Shown: positions 27,601 through 32,769 of the stretch, one piece after another | Layout: every line of letters begins with the position of its first letter | Position numbering within the stretch: position 1 is the stretch's first letter | NCBI RefSeq assembly: GCF_000699445.3 | Contig: NC_067200.1 | Location: 6,154,950 to 6,218,949, forward strand | Length of the DNA stretch: 64,000 bases | Direction of reading: 5' to 3' | Origin: Schistosoma haematobium | Taxonomy: Eukaryota; Platyhelminthes; Trematoda; Strigeidida; Schistosomatidae | Notes under the pieces: model-generated | What the model was told of the DNA's origin: nothing | Databases searched by the model: none | Seen by the model: the letters and a program-made list of their open reading frames with translations, nothing else | Translations under genes and position numbers: made by a program

Positions 27601-30600
27601 AATGTCATGGCTCAAAATCGTTTGCAATGGCGCAGGTGCATACACTCTTTGTGTTCTCCCAAATTTTGATCTTATTCCTCATTGTCTCTTTTTTGTCTCC
27701 TCTCGAATTTATTTCACTGTATTATACTCTTTAAGTAACATCTCCAAACACTAATCTTCCCGATTACTGCTTATACTCTTATTACCTCTACTACTACGGG
27801 ATTTGAATCGACCACTGCATCTCTATGCTAATGTGGCGTGGCAACTCGAACTGATGTACGTACGTACGAAGTTCTACGTTGTTACTGACTGACTGACTGA
27901 CTCGGCCGTAGCAGGACATTCGGGGGCTGAATGAAATAAGAAGTGATTGATATGTCATCAGTGAAGGAATGAATGGATATTTTATTGTTGCTGCAAAGTC
28001 CTTGTATTGAGAACACTGAATGTATAAAAGAATTTACTGTCCGTTTATTTTTGGTGGAATTAAATGACCAATTGATGACATAATTATCTTATTTATTACA
28101 AAAACCAAGAATTATCTCCAAACAATGGATTACAAACGAAGTACACAGGTCTAGCTCAGCTAATCTTTTTTGTTGCTTTGAACAGTTGATTATTGGCCTG
28201 TGCATCTATCTGGATGATGTGGGTTCAAATGCCAATGCAGGAGAATCAGTTTCCTATAGACTAACGGTACACCTACCTTGTTGATAAATTAACTAGTGTG
28301 GATAGTAGGTTAAGGAACGTTTAGTGACGAAGACCTCCAATAACCTGCTAATCATCTCAACATAGTAAGATATCAAGTCATTCAGATTAGTGTGGCCACA
28401 TTGCATCGTGTTCGACAGAATCTGATTAGCACTAAAAACTTATCAACAAGTATAAAAAAGCAGAACGATTCAGCGTAAATATCAACACTGATTGATCATT
28501 TATCAGTAATCAGCGTCATGTTTGTCTAGTCCATTAGTAGTGATGATCGAGTTTAAAACTCAACCGTTGACAAATGTATTATTTACAGAAAATTCGAAAC
28601 AATTATAATATAGGTACGGAAATATTCTACTAATGACCACGCTTTTTCTTCACAAAATCATCCGTTAGAGCAGAGATATAATTATGACTCTATTATCTGC
28701 TCAATAATCGAGGTGAGTGGATGAAAAGCCTTTGGGGTCACAATACGAGCTTTGTATGTCTACTCATTGAGTTGACATTCCGATCTATGTACCTGTATGC
28801 ACATTCTAACACCGATAACGTATGTTGAAATGTAGCAACTAGTCTAAATAGTATGTTGGACAATATTTGAGACTTAATGATTGGCCACTATCGGTGCTTA
28901 AAAGCTCGTCCTCATCTAGGTTTTGTGCTAGTTACCTTGCTGGGAGTAAGAGGTATATTCAATTCTGTGTAAACTTATACTCCCTGTGGGATTCAAACTC
29001 AGGTCATTCAGTTTTAGAGGCGTTAAGGCCAAGCTAATTTCTAGCATAGCTCCTGGATGATTTCCTTCAACTCTTGTAAAGACAATTATTTGATATAGTT
29101 GACAAGTGTAAAACATAGATGTTGAATTACAACGTAAAATGAGTCGTTATTTTGCAATACAGAAAAATAATTTCAAATGAGAAATTGAATAATTACCTGT
29201 TCTCATTGGTACTAAAGGAAATATAACATATTTTAAAAATGCCAAAACTCCATTGCCTTGTTCAGCTGTCATATTCGGTGGACAAACAGATGATGCTAAT
29301 TTACTGGCAACAAACTCCGGTGGGTCAAGTAGATCAATTTTTGAATCGATTTCTGAAGAGGACATCTTTCCCCCTGTCAATCCTGGAACCATTGGATTCA
29401 TTAAATGTATTCGTTTCTTATGACCAAGATGAGGTAAATACTATAATAGGAATGAAATTGAAAATTTAAAAAAAATTAAAATAATATGAAAATTTCGTTC
29501 AATCATGATAAATACTCTCTATTCTTTCAATGTGAAATCTTTATAACATGATTAAAACAATCGTAACTAACCGATAAAATTTACCCTCTGTGATCATTAG
29601 TATGATTTTTTTGCAGAGATGCTATTTCAAAGATATAAACCTCGGTATTTTTAGAATCTGTAGACTGGTCCACCAATCTTCAGCCAGTCAGTCTGTACTC
29701 ATTAGATAATGTAAAGTCTAGTACACATATAGACCGTTTAAAGTTGTCACACTAAATCAGCACAGTGAAATAAAATTATCAAGTGAATATTACAATAGCA
29801 ATATTGATGGCAGGAAAAGATTAGGGATAGAGAATATGGTTATTTGAGAGGAAAGAATGAATTCACAGAATAAAATAAAAGCAACTTTGAAACTCCGGGT
29901 GTAAGAGATGAATACAGCTGTTCGAGCGTGATTGATTCGAAGCCATATCAGTCAGTCAGCTACAACGTAGGAAGCCACATCAAACATTTTAAACCATTGG
30001 TGTCTTTGTTTATACCTTAGATCTAATTTCACCATTGCTCACTTATTGGCCTCAACATGTGAGAAAAATGGGTTCGAGGATATCTATCGTTAGGTAATAA
30101 AAACCAAAGAATGTCGTCTGGTGCCTAAACGATTGTCTGATATTGATCAGTATTAAGAACAAAAACAGTAGTTATATCATTAGGCTGGTAACAATTAACT
30201 GTTAGTTAGCAAACGTACCATTTTTAAACCTCGAAACTATATGTGCAGAAACTCAATTTGGCCTCTGAAAGACTCACATTTGCAGATGCTGACTACTAAA
30301 GGCAGAAACAAATTACCACACAAGTAAGTCTCAACGAGTTTATTGATGAGATAGAATACTTAAGATATATCATACAATACTATAATGTCACACAATTATT
30401 ATTTATTTTTATTTGAACACATAAATATTGGTACAAAGGGGCACCGAATAAATAAGCGCCACACAAGTCACTTGATTTGTGTGTGGGCTATGATACTGCC
30501 CGAGTGTTCAAACTGAAGCAGGTGATTTTCTTAGAGAGCCACATCCAGAGCCTTCGGCCTAAAGGCCTGATCCATAAGGAAGTGGCGCAACGTCAGGAGA

Positions 30601-31054
30601 TGCAGTCCCACGGTAGCCGGTGACCAGGATCCTGGAGCCCATGTGCACCATTAGTTTGGAGTCAGGGCTTTCCAACTCCCCTAGTTGGATCCTCCATATC
30701 TACACCCAGGCTGCGAGAAAGCAGTGAGTAGGACTTCTGTGGTAGTGGCTGTATACGCGTGGTCATGTGAAAGCATTTCGAAAGGGAGGGCGAACTCTAC
30801 CCACACTCGGCCGTACCAAGGCATTTGGAGGTCACACAAAATACAACTAGAAGGAAATCATGAAGTCTAAATTTTAATTCATATATTGGTCATTTCGATC
30901 TTTCTAATGATGTATAGTACTGCAACTGATCAATCTCTTTTGGCATGCGAGCATCCTTTGCCTCGATATTGCCAGTGAGTCACAAGCATTTTTAAGCAGA
31001 GAAGGTCGCTAGCAGTGGAATTCAATGCACAAGTCAGTGACTGTTTGGAATAAG

Positions 31055-31117
<63 letters not shown>

Positions 31118-32769
31118 ATGTCTCTGTACCAACACATATATTTAAATAAATAAATTAGTTAATTAATTACCTTTTCAGCTAACATAAATATTTTCCGTTG
31201 ATCTACACCACCGAATTGAATATCAACTTTTAAATGTACTTCATCCAATGCTTGTAATAAAGGATATAATAATCCAGATACAAGTGGATTACTAACTTGT
31301 TTAACAACCTCTGCACCAGCTTTACGTGCATCATGAACTGATGTTAAAGCCATTAAACGATATACATCCATAGAATATTCTCTACAACAATATAATGAGA
31401 ATAATAGTAAGAGAAACTTTTACTTATTCTTAATAGACTTCATAAATAAACATGTATACTCAATTCCGATAAATTGTAAACCGTTAATTGCCTGCTATAC
31501 TTTATGCCATCGGTTGAGGTTTGAAACATAAAACACAAACTTAAATATGAAGTTTTTCGAGATGCATTGTCAATTTTCTGTTCATTTCATTAAAAGGAAT
31601 GAAGAGTAATCTGCAATTGTTTCGTTCTAATAGTGAAAGCACAGAAATAACTGACCGATAGAATAATGTGTACTTGATAAGGACATTTTTAAAAAATGCT
31701 TAGTATAGTAACGGGACTAAAACATACATACAGCAAAGTTACAAAACTGTGAAGAAAAATGGGAGAAAGGCATTGAAAAAAGTATACATATACACACTAC
31801 AAGAGTAATTTTAATTAAGAACAGGGCTATTTTAAATATGTATTTTAATGCTAATGAAAAAAGACTATTAAGGCTACTGTTCGCTTTTATTCTGAGCCAT
31901 ATACGATAGTGGGTACAAGTCAGAGTTGAGTTATGTAAATGCGAAACGAGTAATGTATATGTCGTCATACAGAAATACATTATCGTTCAGATACATAGAA
32001 TTAAAGTATTCATCCATATATAACAAATTCACAACACTGTCACTTAACTTATTCAGAACAGTTATGCACGTTAAAATACTGAGATTAAAGAAAAAAAGGT
32101 TTCTAAATAAATATTATTCGTAAGATAGAAAACTTATATCTGGAAAGAAATATTCAGATTTACAGTATTAGGTCAAACTTACTCAGTTAACTGGTAATCA
32201 GATCCACGTATAAAATGTAGCCGGTCTAATGGGACACAAATTGAACGGAACATTCCTTTTATAACAGCTTCATAATAATTTGTACGAAGACAAAGCAAAT
32301 ACCATGGGGCCTTCATGTTATCTAGATATGCATGTAAGTCAGCAAAGAGTACAGTGACTTTTGCACCGGTTCTCAGCATATCAGCCAACTTAATAATTGG
32401 AACAAAGTATGCTATATGAGGTCTACCAGTTGTTGCAGTACCCCAATACACAGATACTGATGAATTTGGTTTCTTTAAAAGACTTCGAAGTTCATCATCA
32501 CCTACTACCTCCTAACGTGTAAATGAGAAACAAATAAAATATATAAACATTTTAGATCAAATTATTGAAATACTATGGGACAGACCTATCAAGTATTCTG
32601 TCGAAGGTTGTAAGCTAGTCCTAATGTTTTTTTAACTAATTTAGTTTACATGCATATTTATATCATAATTATAAACCCGAATCTCGAAAAATATGCAAAA
32701 CTTTATCCATTAGTAGTAGAGACTAACCTGAAGATTCTGGACAATTAACGTGTATTTATCTACTTCCAT
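370..32769 (-). CDS. YARS: Tyrosyl-tRNA synthetase, cytoplasmic, double-length (two TyrRS bodies plus EMAP-II-like tail), 14 exons
   Basis: Charges tRNA-Tyr with tyrosine in the cytosol (class Ic synthetase). Exons, 5' to 3' on the minus strand: 32728-32769, 32183-32511, 31171-31381, 29197-29440, 23110-23331, 20174-20307, 19204-19350, 17972-18144, 15357-15642, 13242-13596, 9586-9999, 5717-5835, 2368-2541, 370-696. All introns are GT-AG and the phases join without a stop into 1058 codons plus TAA. Body 1 (residues about 1-350) has [13 protein letters not shown] (HIGH-like, 36-48) and KMSSS (219-223). Body 2 (about 395-853) is homologous but has lost catalytic signatures. Residues about 865-1058 match the EMAP-II/OB-fold tail of animal TyrRS. 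Animal TyrRS is about 530 residues, so this protein is double-length. The alternative, two adjacent genes, is disfavoured because exon 5 ends in phase 1 at a strong donor and exon 6 completes that codon. Confidence 0.92.
780..970 (+). repeat. Hammerhead-type tRNA-like SINE, decayed
   Basis: B-box-like GGGTTCGAATC near 827, then the conserved GATGCGCACTGT. The ribozyme core follows, with GAAA changed to GGAA near 895. It then runs into the standard 3' part (GTCTAGCTTCAATTGAC). It lies in the last TyrRS intron and resembles the Schistosoma Sm-alpha hammerhead family. Confidence 0.75.
1110..1345 (+). repeat. Palindromic-start dispersed repeat family, copy
   Basis: Starts with an imperfect inverted repeat (TGCTTATACC then GATATAAGTA), followed by purine-rich sequence and TGTGTGACTCTACATAATAG. 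Related copies lie at 20530, 41640, 43440 and 61495. Its class is not recognised. Confidence 0.5.
1790..1980 (+). repeat. Dispersed repeat C, copy
   Basis: Shares ATCGGTCTCTTT, GTGCATCC and GATTGCCTCGACATTG-type blocks with 30885-31040 and 53115-53275, and on the opposite strand with 49305-49430. No coding. The class is unknown. Confidence 0.5.
2368..2541 (-). CDS. YARS: TyrRS exon 13: EMAP-II-like domain, middle
   Basis: Fifty-eight codons (residues 893-950) in phase 0 at both ends. [22 protein letters not shown] and [13 protein letters not shown] match the OB-fold core of animal TyrRS and EMAP-II. Confidence 0.94.
2838..2900 (+). mobile_element. 3' end fragment of RTE-type element (TAAG-tailed family)
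   Basis: TGCTGGTGGGCGGCCTATGC followed by TAAGTA matches the 3' end of the copies at 58640-59180 and 60046-60362. Only the last ~60 bp are present. Confidence 0.6.
3283..3405 (+). repeat. Dispersed repeat D, copy 1
   Basis: TTATAATTTACGAACCAA, TTTTGGCGCAAAATT and ATTATAGCTGATGTCA recur in the same order at 57755-57890. Function unknown. Confidence 0.5.
3530..3800. repeat. Head-to-head pair of hammerhead SINEs
   Basis: A minus-strand copy (3530-3655) abuts a plus-strand copy (3656-3770). The minus copy keeps CTGAGGA and GAAA but stem II is mismatched. The plus copy has an altered CUGANGA box. The junction lies near the tRNA-like part. Confidence 0.65.
4690..4966 (-). mobile_element. Old degenerate RTE 3' fragment
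   Basis: Positions 4850-4966 align with the coding tail at 5470-5570 (GGAGATTCACAATCTTATC versus AAGATTCACAACCTCATC) but are strongly mutated. It forms the target into which the copy at 4977-5570 was inserted. Confidence 0.5.
4977..5570 (-). mobile_element. 5'-truncated RTE copy with 10-bp target duplication
   Basis: The minus strand encodes the RTE C-terminal region: [20 protein letters not shown], then [12 protein letters not shown], ending near 5177. A 3' UTR and a (TGAC)n tail at 4977-4988 follow. The direct repeat CCAATCTATG lies exactly outside (4967-4976 and 5571-5580). At the codon where the copies at 10 and 27 kb carry UGA, this one has Trp (KTWH). Confidence 0.88.
5717..5835 (-). 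CDS. YARS: TyrRS exon 12: linker and start of EMAP-II-like domain
   Basis: Residues about 853-892. A Ser/Pro linker, then [15 protein letters not shown], the first strand of the EMAP-II/Arc1p-type tRNA-binding OB fold. It begins with two nucleotides, so it can accept either exon 11 or exon 5, both of which end in phase 1. Confidence 0.93.
6500..6685 (-). repeat. tRNA-like SINE, second family
   Basis: On the minus strand, GCTAAGTAGGATAACGCGGT (A-box-like) and GTACTGGGTTTAAGTCCTGG (B-box-like). Its relatives are the pair at 53280-53590. It differs from the hammerhead SINE. Confidence 0.5.
6840..7371 (+). mobile_element. RTE endonuclease fragment, degenerate
   Basis: The translation at 7100-7370 aligns with residues 165-250 of the element at 24562 (for example [16 protein letters not shown] and [12 protein letters not shown]). 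Catalytic GDFNAQ has become DGSLNDQ. It stops where the non-autonomous element at 7372 begins. Confidence 0.7.
7372..7730 (-). mobile_element. Partial copy of non-autonomous RTE-tailed element
   Basis: Matches the interior of the copies at 30396-30830 and 40542-41032 (GCGGTTTTACT, CCACAAGGCGGTG, CATTGGCTTGGAATCA, AAGGCAGTGAGTAG). Its (AAAT)n end is missing here. Confidence 0.65.
8000..9131 (-). mobile_element. 5'-truncated RTE copy (second subfamily) with 13-bp target duplication
   Basis: The minus strand encodes 296 open codons (9117-8227), from the reverse-transcriptase catalytic YADD box through [10 protein letters not shown] to the end. This is the last third of an RTE polyprotein, uninterrupted. 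The 3' UTR ends in an (ATTT)n tail at 8001-8016. ATTGAATTATTAA flanks it at 7987-7999 and 9132-9144. The open frame and exact duplication suggest a fairly recent insertion. Confidence 0.9.
9586..9999 (-). CDS. YARS: TyrRS exon 11: anticodon-domain remnant of body 2 with polyQ
   Basis: Residues about 715-853. [15 protein letters not shown] closely resembles VVHPGDLKNSVEVAL of human TyrRS, confirming the family. An Asn/Lys-rich low-complexity stretch with ten consecutive Gln (codons CAA/CAG near 9620-9650) follows, linking to the C-terminal domain. It ends in phase 1 (A|GTAAGT), as exon 5 does. Confidence 0.9.
10064..11099 (-). mobile_element. 5'-truncated RTE copy with 9-bp target duplication
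   Basis: Near-identical to the 3' kilobase of the element at 23956-27901. The coding part begins with the cysteine-containing [13 protein letters not shown] region. It has in-frame UGA at 10835-10837 and 10475-10477, matching both UGA codons of the 27-kb copy. It ends in (TGAC)n at 10064-10077. ATTACCCAT flanks it at 10055-10063 and 11100-11108. Confidence 0.9.
11760..12010 (-). repeat. Hammerhead SINE, decayed
   Basis: Contains the minus-strand tRNA-like part (TCTAGACCACTCAGCTGGCA at 11864) and the distal block ending in GATCACGGCTTCTCATTAGAAC. The ribozyme part is not recognisable. Confidence 0.6.
12100..12184 (+). repeat. tRNA-like SINE head, third family
   Basis: TTGGTTAAAACGTCCAA and AAGTTCGAAACCCGC resemble Pol III A and B boxes. 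A similar minus-strand piece lies at 18400-18480. Immediately downstream is RTE sequence. Confidence 0.45.
12185..12795 (+). mobile_element. Decayed RTE 3' copy, same subfamily as 8000-9131
   Basis: Collinear with the coding tail of the copy at 8000-9131 (ACTGGCTTGTGTTGGTCCTT, GGGGTCCTAGAGATGGTGC), with small deletions that break the frame near 12240. The 3' UTR ends in AAATAAATAGTAG. Confidence 0.85.
13242..13596 (-). CDS. YARS: TyrRS exon 10: body 2 segment lacking KMSKS
   Basis: Residues about 597-715. [19 protein letters not shown] aligns with [19 protein letters not shown] of exon 4, but the KMSSS loop is replaced by an unrelated Pro/Ser-rich insertion. Its end ([19 protein letters not shown]) realigns with the exon 4 end. 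It ends in phase 1 (GGAG|GTATTA), as exon 4 does. Confidence 0.87.
13690..13764 (-). mobile_element. 75-bp RTE 3'-end insertion with 14-bp target duplication
   Basis: Only the last part of the RTE 3' UTR, including GTACGTACGTAC and the (TGAC)n tail. AATAATAATGTGTT lies exactly on both sides (13676-13689 and 13765-13778). It shows severe 5' truncation during target-primed reverse transcription. Confidence 0.88.
14460..14660 (+). repeat. Hammerhead SINE, decayed
   Basis: tRNA-like head with GTGATCCAGAGGCTAAGAG and CCTGAATTCGAGTCCC, then GATGCGCACTGTCGAGGAAT. Ribozyme core positions are mutated (GGAA for GAAA, stem II lost). Confidence 0.72.
15357..15642 (-). CDS. YARS: TyrRS exon 9: degenerate tyrosine-binding segment of body 2
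   Basis: Residues about 501-596. [12 protein letters not shown] matches [12 protein letters not shown] of exon 3. An Asn/Ser-rich insertion follows, then [10 protein letters not shown], where body 1 has [10 protein letters not shown]. The tyrosine-binding Tyr and Gln are replaced by Ile and Asp, and the FGG that follows becomes LAS. It ends in phase 0 (AAA|GTAAAT), like exon 3. Confidence 0.88.
15700..16300. repeat. Head-to-head hammerhead SINE pair
   Basis: A minus-strand copy at about 15720-16060 and a plus-strand copy at about 16065-16300, both with tRNA-like and distal blocks. Both ribozyme cores are broken (CCGTGGA and GAGA instead of CTGANGA and GAAA). Confidence 0.65.
17630..17870 (-). 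repeat. Highly degenerate hammerhead SINE
   Basis: TGTTTTGTCTTGATACAAGAC and CACATCCATGACC are the only clear remnants. The remainder of 16300-17971 shows no other feature I recognise. Confidence 0.4.
17972..18144 (-). CDS. YARS: TyrRS exon 8: Rossmann fold of body 2
   Basis: Residues about 444-501. [16 protein letters not shown] aligns with [17 protein letters not shown] of body 1, and [10 protein letters not shown] aligns with [11 protein letters not shown]. It ends in phase 2 (TC|GTAAGT), exactly as the equivalent exon 2 does. Confidence 0.88.
18380..18500 (-). repeat. tRNA-like SINE head, third family
   Basis: On the minus strand, ACATTGGTTAAGATTTTGGA and AAGTTCGAACCCCGATA resemble tRNA A and B boxes and the piece at 12100. 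The remainder of 18500-19203 has no recognisable feature. Confidence 0.4.
19204..19350 (-). CDS. YARS: TyrRS exon 7: degenerate HIGH region of body 2
   Basis: Forty-nine codons, residues 395-443, phase 0 at both ends. [18 protein letters not shown] aligns with [18 protein letters not shown] of body 1. The PH pair survives, but tyrosine 36 becomes Leu and the GTATT stretch becomes SVTPI. The intron after this exon has no counterpart in body 1. Confidence 0.86.
19790..20085 (+). repeat. Hammerhead SINE, decayed, with distal block
   Basis: The distal block (TTCTGATGAGAAACCACAAC) is followed by the degenerate tRNA-like region. The ribozyme remnant (GAAGTCCCATACTTAGACGA) starts near 20020. Confidence 0.55.
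20174..20307 (-). CDS. YARS: TyrRS exon 6: linker and N-terminal helix of body 2
   Basis: Residues about 350-394. The exon opens with two nucleotides that complete an Asn codon with exon 5, then 44 open codons rich in Glu/Asp. It ends GTG|GTAAAC in phase 0. By position it takes the place of the N-terminal helix of body 1. Sequence similarity is weak, so it is assigned mainly by phase and order. Confidence 0.78.
20530..20905 (+). repeat. Palindromic-start dispersed repeat, longest copy
   Basis: Begins TGCTACTTATG...TATAAGTAGTA, then a purine-rich body (AAGAGAAGAGAGAAG), then GTTGTAACGTGTGGTTTGCA. A 148-codon antisense frame across it has no recognisable domain and is read as chance. Confidence 0.55.
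22555..22805 (+). mobile_element. RTE coding-tail fragment
   Basis: The plus-strand translation has [20 protein letters not shown] and [10 protein letters not shown], aligning with the end of the element at 27400-27660. It is truncated at both ends. The open minus-strand frame here is its antisense shadow. Confidence 0.75.
23110..23331 (-). CDS. YARS: TyrRS exon 5: anticodon-binding domain of body 1
   Basis: Residues about 276-350. It has VEKDYL followed by helices that align with the C-terminal part of the TyrRS core (LVRNAYP corresponds to the human SAAYP region). It ends in phase 1 at a strong donor (A|GTAAGT). In an ordinary animal TyrRS the next exon would be the EMAP-II linker. Here the next compatible exon is the start of a second synthetase body at 20174-20307. 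Confidence 0.9.
23485..23955 (-). mobile_element. Non-autonomous RTE-tailed element interrupted by the long RTE
   Basis: Matches the copies at 30396-30830 and 40542-41032 up to ACCTTCGGCC. Its remaining end (CTCGGCCGTAGCAGGACATT) reappears at 27901 after the RTE, so the RTE sits inside it. Confidence 0.75.
23952..24020 (+). ncRNA. Possible HDV-like self-cleaving ribozyme at the RTE 5' end
   Basis: GCCCGACC (23953-23960) can pair with GGTCGGGC (23983-23990) as P1. ACC/GGT (23970-72, 23980-82) closes a 7-nt loop as P3. AGCT/AGCT (23963-66, 24015-18) could be P2. ACCCAACCG precedes the P2 3' strand, where HDV-like folds have the catalytic C. HDV-like ribozymes are known at RTE and R2 5' ends. 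P4 and P1.1 are weak here, so this is a candidate only. Confidence 0.33.
24359..24565 (+). CDS. Small upstream frame overlapping the RTE ORF (ATGA)
   Basis: Sixty-eight open codons ending in a TGA that overlaps the ATG of the long frame by ATGA at 24562-24565. Some RTE elements have a short first frame that overlaps the second. This one has no recognised domain and may simply be leader. A second upstream frame (24071-24295, 74 codons) is also open. Confidence 0.35.
   Translation: MSPRHCGHAPRSLRPTLIQFPFQVPPEEPFHGVGSREVISALIPVTAHETKLVTFKSFLHLLILLLSP
24562..27669 (+). pseudogene. RTE polyprotein: AP endonuclease and reverse transcriptase, with two in-frame UGA codons
   Basis: The continuous frame is 857 codons, to UGA at 27133-27135. 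Endonuclease: N41 (FNVRT), E70 (SETR), D197/N199 (GDFNAQ) and SDH 293-295, all catalytic residues present. Reverse transcriptase: D655 in [21 protein letters not shown], and YADD with D758/D759, all intact. After the UGA the same frame continues with [17 protein letters not shown] and [11 protein letters not shown] to a second UGA (27493-27495), then to the final TGA at 27667-27669. The first UGA is CGA in the copy near 37227, and the second is TGG (Trp) in the 5-kb copy. The loss is therefore of the C-terminal tail only. Whether the truncated product is active is unknown. Confidence 0.88.
29197..29440 (-). CDS. YARS: TyrRS exon 4: KMSKS loop of body 1
   Basis: Residues 195-276. It reads [19 protein letters not shown], with the KMSSS ATP-binding loop at 219-223, nearly identical to animal TyrRS, followed by the start of the anticodon-binding helices. 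It ends in phase 1 (ACAG|GTAATT). Confidence 0.94.
29949..29970 (-). mobile_element. 22-bp RTE 3'-end micro-insertion
   Basis: The (TGAC)n tail plus about ten nucleotides of the RTE 3' end, flanked by GAAGCCATAT (29939-29948) and GAAGCCACAT (29971-29980), a 10-bp target duplication with one mismatch. Confidence 0.7.
30396..30830 (-). mobile_element. Non-autonomous RTE-tailed element with 9-bp target duplication
   Basis: A 435-bp copy: the minus strand begins CCAAATGCCTTGGTACGGCC and ends in the AAAT-rich tail at 30396. GTCACACAA flanks it at 30387-30395 and 30831-30839. The last ~65 bp match the 3' end of the RTE at 8000-9131, the probable source of its mobility. Confidence 0.85.
30885..31040 (+). 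repeat. Dispersed repeat C, copy
   Basis: TGATCAATCTCTTTTGGCAT, GCCTCGATATTGCCAG and TCACAAGCAT match the copies at 1790 and 53115. Confidence 0.5.
31055..31114. repeat. (TA)n microsatellite
   Basis: An almost uninterrupted run of about 30 TA units in the intron between TyrRS exons 3 and 4. Confidence 0.95.
31171..31381 (-). CDS. YARS: TyrRS exon 3: tyrosine-binding segment of body 1
   Basis: Residues about 124-194. It includes [10 protein letters not shown] with Y163, Q167 and D170, and FGGVDQRK with Q185. These are the positions that hold the tyrosine side chain and amino group in TyrRS, and they are all intact here. It starts with one nucleotide that completes a split Glu codon and ends in phase 0 (AAG|GTAATT). 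Confidence 0.94.
32183..32511 (-). CDS. YARS: TyrRS exon 2: Rossmann fold and HIGH motif of body 1
   Basis: Residues about 15-124. It carries Y36, W37, G38 and the HIGH-equivalent PHIA at 45-48, then [15 protein letters not shown], all as in animal cytosolic TyrRS. The ELR tripeptide known from the human cytokine-active fragment is CLR here. The acceptor is TTAG|GAGG, and the donor ends in phase 2 (GA|GTAAGT). Confidence 0.93.
32728..32769 (-). CDS. YARS: TyrRS exon 1 (start codon)
   Basis: Fourteen codons from ATG at 32769, ending at donor CAG|GTTAGT in phase 0. The last residues (TLIVQNLQ) correspond to the N-terminal helix of animal TyrRS (LITRNLQEV), which fixes this ATG as the start. 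An AG about 19 nt upstream of the ATG (near 32788) could be a cis or spliced-leader acceptor, but this cannot be decided from sequence. Confidence 0.88.

Larger units (their letters stand above)
23956..27901 (+). mobile_element. Long RTE-type non-LTR retrotransposon
   Basis: About 3.9 kb: a 5' leader, a long endonuclease/reverse-transcriptase frame (24562-27135 plus a continuation to 27669), a 3' UTR and a (TGAC)n tail ending at 27901. It is nested in the non-autonomous element. A TCGGCC match at 23950-23955 and 27902-27907 is the likely target duplication, but overlap with the element end makes the exact 5' boundary ambiguous by a few bases. Domain content and the short-repeat tail fit the RTE clade (S. 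mansoni SR2 is a known member). I cannot name the subfamily. Confidence 0.9.
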
